This document shows positions 3,305-5,841 of a stretch of 5,841 nucleotides of DNA, one piece after another (position 1 is the first letter of the stretch; every line of letters begins with the position of its first letter). This stretch comes from an uncultured Collinsella sp. (GTDB lineage: Bacteria > Actinomycetota > Coriobacteriia > Coriobacteriales > Coriobacteriaceae): the NCBI GenBank assembly GCA_902489955.1, contig CABUBY010000104.1, positions 1 through 5,841 of the forward strand. Reading direction: 5' to 3'. Made by a program: the position numbers and the translations under genes. A model generated the notes under the pieces. That model had not been told where the DNA came from. It did not search any database and was given only the letters and a program-made list of their open reading frames with translations.

Positions 3305-5797
3305 ATGACCGCAACCGCCAGTCGAACCACCAACCGCAGACCCGAGCTCTTGGCCCCCGCCGGAGGCCCGGAGCCCTTTGCCGCCGCACTCGCTGCCGGG
3401 GCAGACGCCATCTACTGCGGCATGGGCAGCTTCAACGCCCGCCGCAAGGCCACCAACTTTACCGACGAGGCCTTTGAGCAGGCCTGCCGTGCTGCACACC
3501 TGGCCGGGTCGCGCGTCTACGTCACGGTCAACATCGTCATCAAGCAGTCCGAGATGGACGATGCGCTGCAACTCATCCATCGTTGCTCCACGCTGGGCGC
3601 CGACGCCTTCATCATCCAAGACTGGGGCCTGTTCTTTGAGGTCAAGCGCACGATGCCCGGCATCGAGACACATATCTCAACCCAGGCGAACATCCATGAC
3701 GACCGCGGGACTATCTGGTGCCGCGAGCAGGGCGCCGACCGCGTGACCCTCTCGCGCGAGCTTTCCATCGACGAGATTGCCGCCATTCACGATGCCGCGC
3801 CCGATGTGGACCTTGAAGTCTTTAGCCACGGTGCCATCTGCTTTTGCTACTCGGGCCTGTGCCTGCTCTCGAGCTTTGCCATGGCGGGCCGCTCGGCCAA
3901 CCGCGGCATGTGCGCTCAGCCCTGTCGCCTGCCTTACGAGCTGATCGACGAGAACGGCCGCACGCTCTCCCCTGCTGGTCGCGAGCGCGCTCTATGCCCG
4001 CGTGACACCAACACCTCACAGCTTGTTCGCCGTCTGTATGACGCCGGCGCCGCATCGCTCAAGCTCGAGGGCCGCATGAAGGCGCCCGATTACGTGTACT
4101 CAATCGTCGATGTGTATCGTCACGAAATTGACGACATGCTGGCAGGGGTCGCCGTTGCCAAGGACGAGGAAGCCGCCCGCCAGCGCCAGCTCAAGCGCTG
4201 CTTCAACCGCGACTTTACGCACGCCTATCAGAACGGCACCTCGGGCGACGAGATGATGAGCTACGAGCGCTCCAACAACCGCGGCCAGATCGTGGGCACG
4301 GTGCTGGGCAGCCGCCCGGCCAACCGCGATGTGCGCGGCCTCAAGCCCGACGACCGCCGTCGCCGCGCCGCCATCGCCCGCATTGAGCTGTTTGAGCCCG
4401 TGGGCAAGGGCGACCTGCTGGAGCTTCGCCACGATAACGAGTTTGACCAGTTCCTGACCACCATTGCCGCCGATGATGCCGCCGCGGGCGATGTTATCGA
4501 GTGCCGCGTGCCCCGCAGCATGCCCGGGGGCTGCCGCGTCCGCGTGATTCGCAGTCAGCGTGCCATCGACGCCGCCGGTGCCGCGCTCAAGCGCGATGTG
4601 CTGCGCCGCCGAGCTGTTGATGTGTCCGTCGTGGCGCGCCTGGGCGAGCCGTTTACTGTCACACTCACTTGCTGCGACAACCCCGCGCTCACCGCCACCG
4701 CCACGGGCTTCACCGTCGAGGCCGCCAAGACCTGCGCGGTCAAGGCATCCGACCTGGTTGAGCATGTGGGCCGCATGGGCTCCTCGCCCTTTGAGGCGGC
4801 GAGCTTTGATGTGGCGCTCGATGAGGGCTGCGGTATGGGCTTCTCTGCCGTGCACAAGGTGCGTGCCGCCGCCTGTAAGGCCTTGGAGGAGGCCATTCTG
4901 GAGCCGTACGAGGAGCGCGCGAAGACGCTCGAGTTGCCGGTGCTCGACAAATGTACGCGCCCCATGCCCGAGCACTACCGCGACGAGCCGCAGATCTGCG
5001 CCGCCGTCACCACGCTCGAAGCCGCCGAGGCGGCTCGTGCCGAGGGCGCCACGCGCATCTATATGACCACCGACGCGCTCGAGGCTGTCGGACTCTCCCC
5101 TGCCGATGCATTTGAGCAGGGTATCGTGCCCGTACTCGACGAGGTCTGCCGTGCCGTCGACCACGAGCGCGTCGACCCGTGGGTTGTTGCCGGTGCCACG
5201 GTGGCTATTGGCAACATCTCCGAGCTTGCCCTGGCCGCCCAGGTTGGCGCCACGGCAGAAGTCCGCTCTTGTCTGCCCGTGCACAACACGGCCTGCATGG
5301 AGGCGCTTGCCGAGCGCGGAGCCGGTGCGTTTTGGCTCTCGCCCGAGATCACGCTCGACGAGATTGTCTCGCTCGGCGCCGCCGCGCCCGCGGCTCTGGG
5401 CATCACCGTCTTTGGCCGCCCGCGCGTCATGACAAGCGAGCATTGCATTCTGCAGGTCGCCAACGGCTGCATCCACGATTGCGCCAACTGCCGCCTGCGT
5501 GCCCGCAAGCTCTCGCTCAAGAATATCGACGGAAAGGTCATGCCCGTCCGCACCGACATCCACGGCCGCTCTCGCCTGTACGATGCTTATCCCATCGACC
5601 TCACGCCGCAGGTTCCTCAGCTGCTCGATGCCGGCGTGCGTCGTCTCATGGTGGACGGAACGCTGCTCGAGACGGATGAGGTGGGCCGTGCCGTCGCCCG
5701 CGTCCGTCGTGCCGTCGAGGCCGCGCAGGCCGGCCGCAAGCCCGCCGCCCGTCTGCGCGGGGCGACCTCGGGCTGCATGTTTGTGGGAATCAGCTAA
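3305..5797 (+). CDS. U32-family protein (RlhA-like, two U32-type halves with DUF3656-like middle)
   Basis: An 830-residue cytosolic protein. The N-terminal half (about 12-300) is a classic U32 TIM-barrel: PELLAPAGGPEPFAAALAAG (13-32), GADAIYCGMGSFNAR (32-46), the signature EVFSHGAICFCYSGLC (171-186), NRGMCAQPCRLPYEL (199-213) and KLEGRMKAPDYV (253-264). Residues about 385-545 resemble DUF3656, with FSAVHKVRAAACKALEEA (513-530). A second U32-like part (about 560-815) has LPVHNTACMEALAERGAGAF (657-676), LSPEITLDEI, FGRPRVMTSEHC (703-714) and a second Cys set, C714, C722, C726, C729. Cys179, 181, 186, 203 and 207 resemble the Fe-S ligands known in UbiU/UbiV; C231 could be another. Characterised relatives are hydroxylation factors: RlhA (23S rRNA C2501), TrhP (tRNA U34), UbiU/UbiV (ubiquinone), so the old name collagenase-like protease is doubtful. 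At 830 residues it is longer than E. coli RlhA (about 650). Start: ATG six nt after AAAGG (3294-3298). Exact substrate not readable. Confidence 0.92.
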   Translation: MTATASRTTNRRPELLAPAGGPEPFAAALAAGADAIYCGMGSFNARRKATNFTDEAFEQACRAAHLAGSRVYVTVNIVIKQSEMDDALQLIHRCSTLGADAFIIQDWGLFFEVKRTMPGIETHISTQANIHDDRGTIWCREQGADRVTLSRELSIDEIAAIHDAAPDVDLEVFSHGAICFCYSGLCLLSSFAMAGRSANRGMCAQPCRLPYELIDENGRTLSPAGRERALCPRDTNTSQLVRRLYDAGAASLKLEGRMKAPDYVYSIVDVYRHEIDDMLAGVAVAKDEEAARQRQLKRCFNRDFTHAYQNGTSGDEMMSYERSNNRGQIVGTVLGSRPANRDVRGLKPDDRRRRAAIARIELFEPVGKGDLLELRHDNEFDQFLTTIAADDAAAGDVIECRVPRSMPGGCRVRVIRSQRAIDAAGAALKRDVLRRRAVDVSVVARLGEPFTVTLTCCDNPALTATATGFTVEAAKTCAVKASDLVEHVGRMGSSPFEAASFDVALDEGCGMGFSAVHKVRAAACKALEEAILEPYEERAKTLELPVLDKCTRPMPEHYRDEPQICAAVTTLEAAEAARAEGATRIYMTTDALEAVGLSPADAFEQGIVPVLDEVCRAVDHERVDPWVVAGATVAIGNISELALAAQVGATAEVRSCLPVHNTACMEALAERGAGAFWLSPEITLDEIVSLGAAAPAALGITVFGRPRVMTSEHCILQVANGCIHDCANCRLRARKLSLKNIDGKVMPVRTDIHGRSRLYDAYPIDLTPQVPQLLDAGVRRLMVDGTLLETDEVGRAVARVRRAVEAAQAGRKPAARLRGATSGCMFVGIS

Positions 5798-5812
5798 CCG
5801 AAAGGCTTACAC

Positions 5813-5841
5813 GTGAACGAAGAACCTCAAGTCCTCTACTG
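5813..5841 (+). CDS. 5' end of a downstream gene, cut by the window edge
   Basis: A GTG codon at 5813, seven nt after GAAAGG (5800-5805), opens a frame reading MNEEPQVLY up to the window end. It begins 15 nt after the U32 stop with no terminator between, so it is probably the next gene of the same operon. Only nine full codons are present and no family can be named. The start pattern (GTGAACGA after a strong purine-rich site) is the same as in the regulator gene. Confidence 0.5.

Noticed and set aside
4100..5563. 487-codon minus-strand open frame opposite the U32 gene
   Set aside because: It is an antisense shadow created by strong GC bias at third positions; the translation has no recognisable domain, and the plus-strand U32 frame is continuous with conserved motifs.

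Overview
The window is GC-rich, densely coded bacterial DNA with strong G/C preference at third codon positions, clear Shine-Dalgarno sites and AT-rich promoter gaps. GC content, protein style and gene set suggest a high-GC gut actinobacterium of the Coriobacteriia (Collinsella-like). This is an inference from sequence character; no rRNA or other marker gene is present to prove it.

Layout from left to right. (1) A minus-strand NCS2/NAT-family nucleobase (probably purine) permease, 33-1427. (2) A 352-bp AT-rich divergent gap with a good sigma70-type promoter for the permease, a perfect 10-bp palindrome and the leader of the next gene. (3) A plus-strand YheO-type regulator (PAS-like sensor plus C-terminal HTH), 1780-2436, starting at GTG. 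(4) A strong bidirectional intrinsic terminator, 2481-2519, shared with (5) a convergent minus-strand ridA enamine/imine deaminase gene, 2549-2926. (6) A 378-bp divergent gap, unusually rich in structure: a hairpin in the ridA leader, a pair of near-identical AT-rich direct repeats, and a perfect 26-bp inverted repeat forming a 72-nt palindrome. (7) A large plus-strand U32-family protein, 3305-5797, of RlhA-like build with a second U32-like C-terminal half and two cysteine clusters. (8) The first codons of a further plus-strand gene from 5813, 15 nt after the U32 stop, probably in the same operon.

How they may work together: permease and regulator form a classic divergent pair, so the regulator may control the permease and itself in response to a small ligand. 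RidA detoxifies reactive enamine/imine intermediates of nitrogen metabolism, which fits loosely with nucleobase or amino-acid use, but it has its own promoter region. The U32 protein is most likely an Fe-S-dependent RNA hydroxylase or related enzyme rather than a true collagenase, and is functionally separate. No CRISPR, tRNA, rRNA, phage or transposase gene was seen. The most notable observations are the intergenic palindrome, the structured ridA control region and a Glu-to-Gln change at the expected substrate-binding site of the permease.
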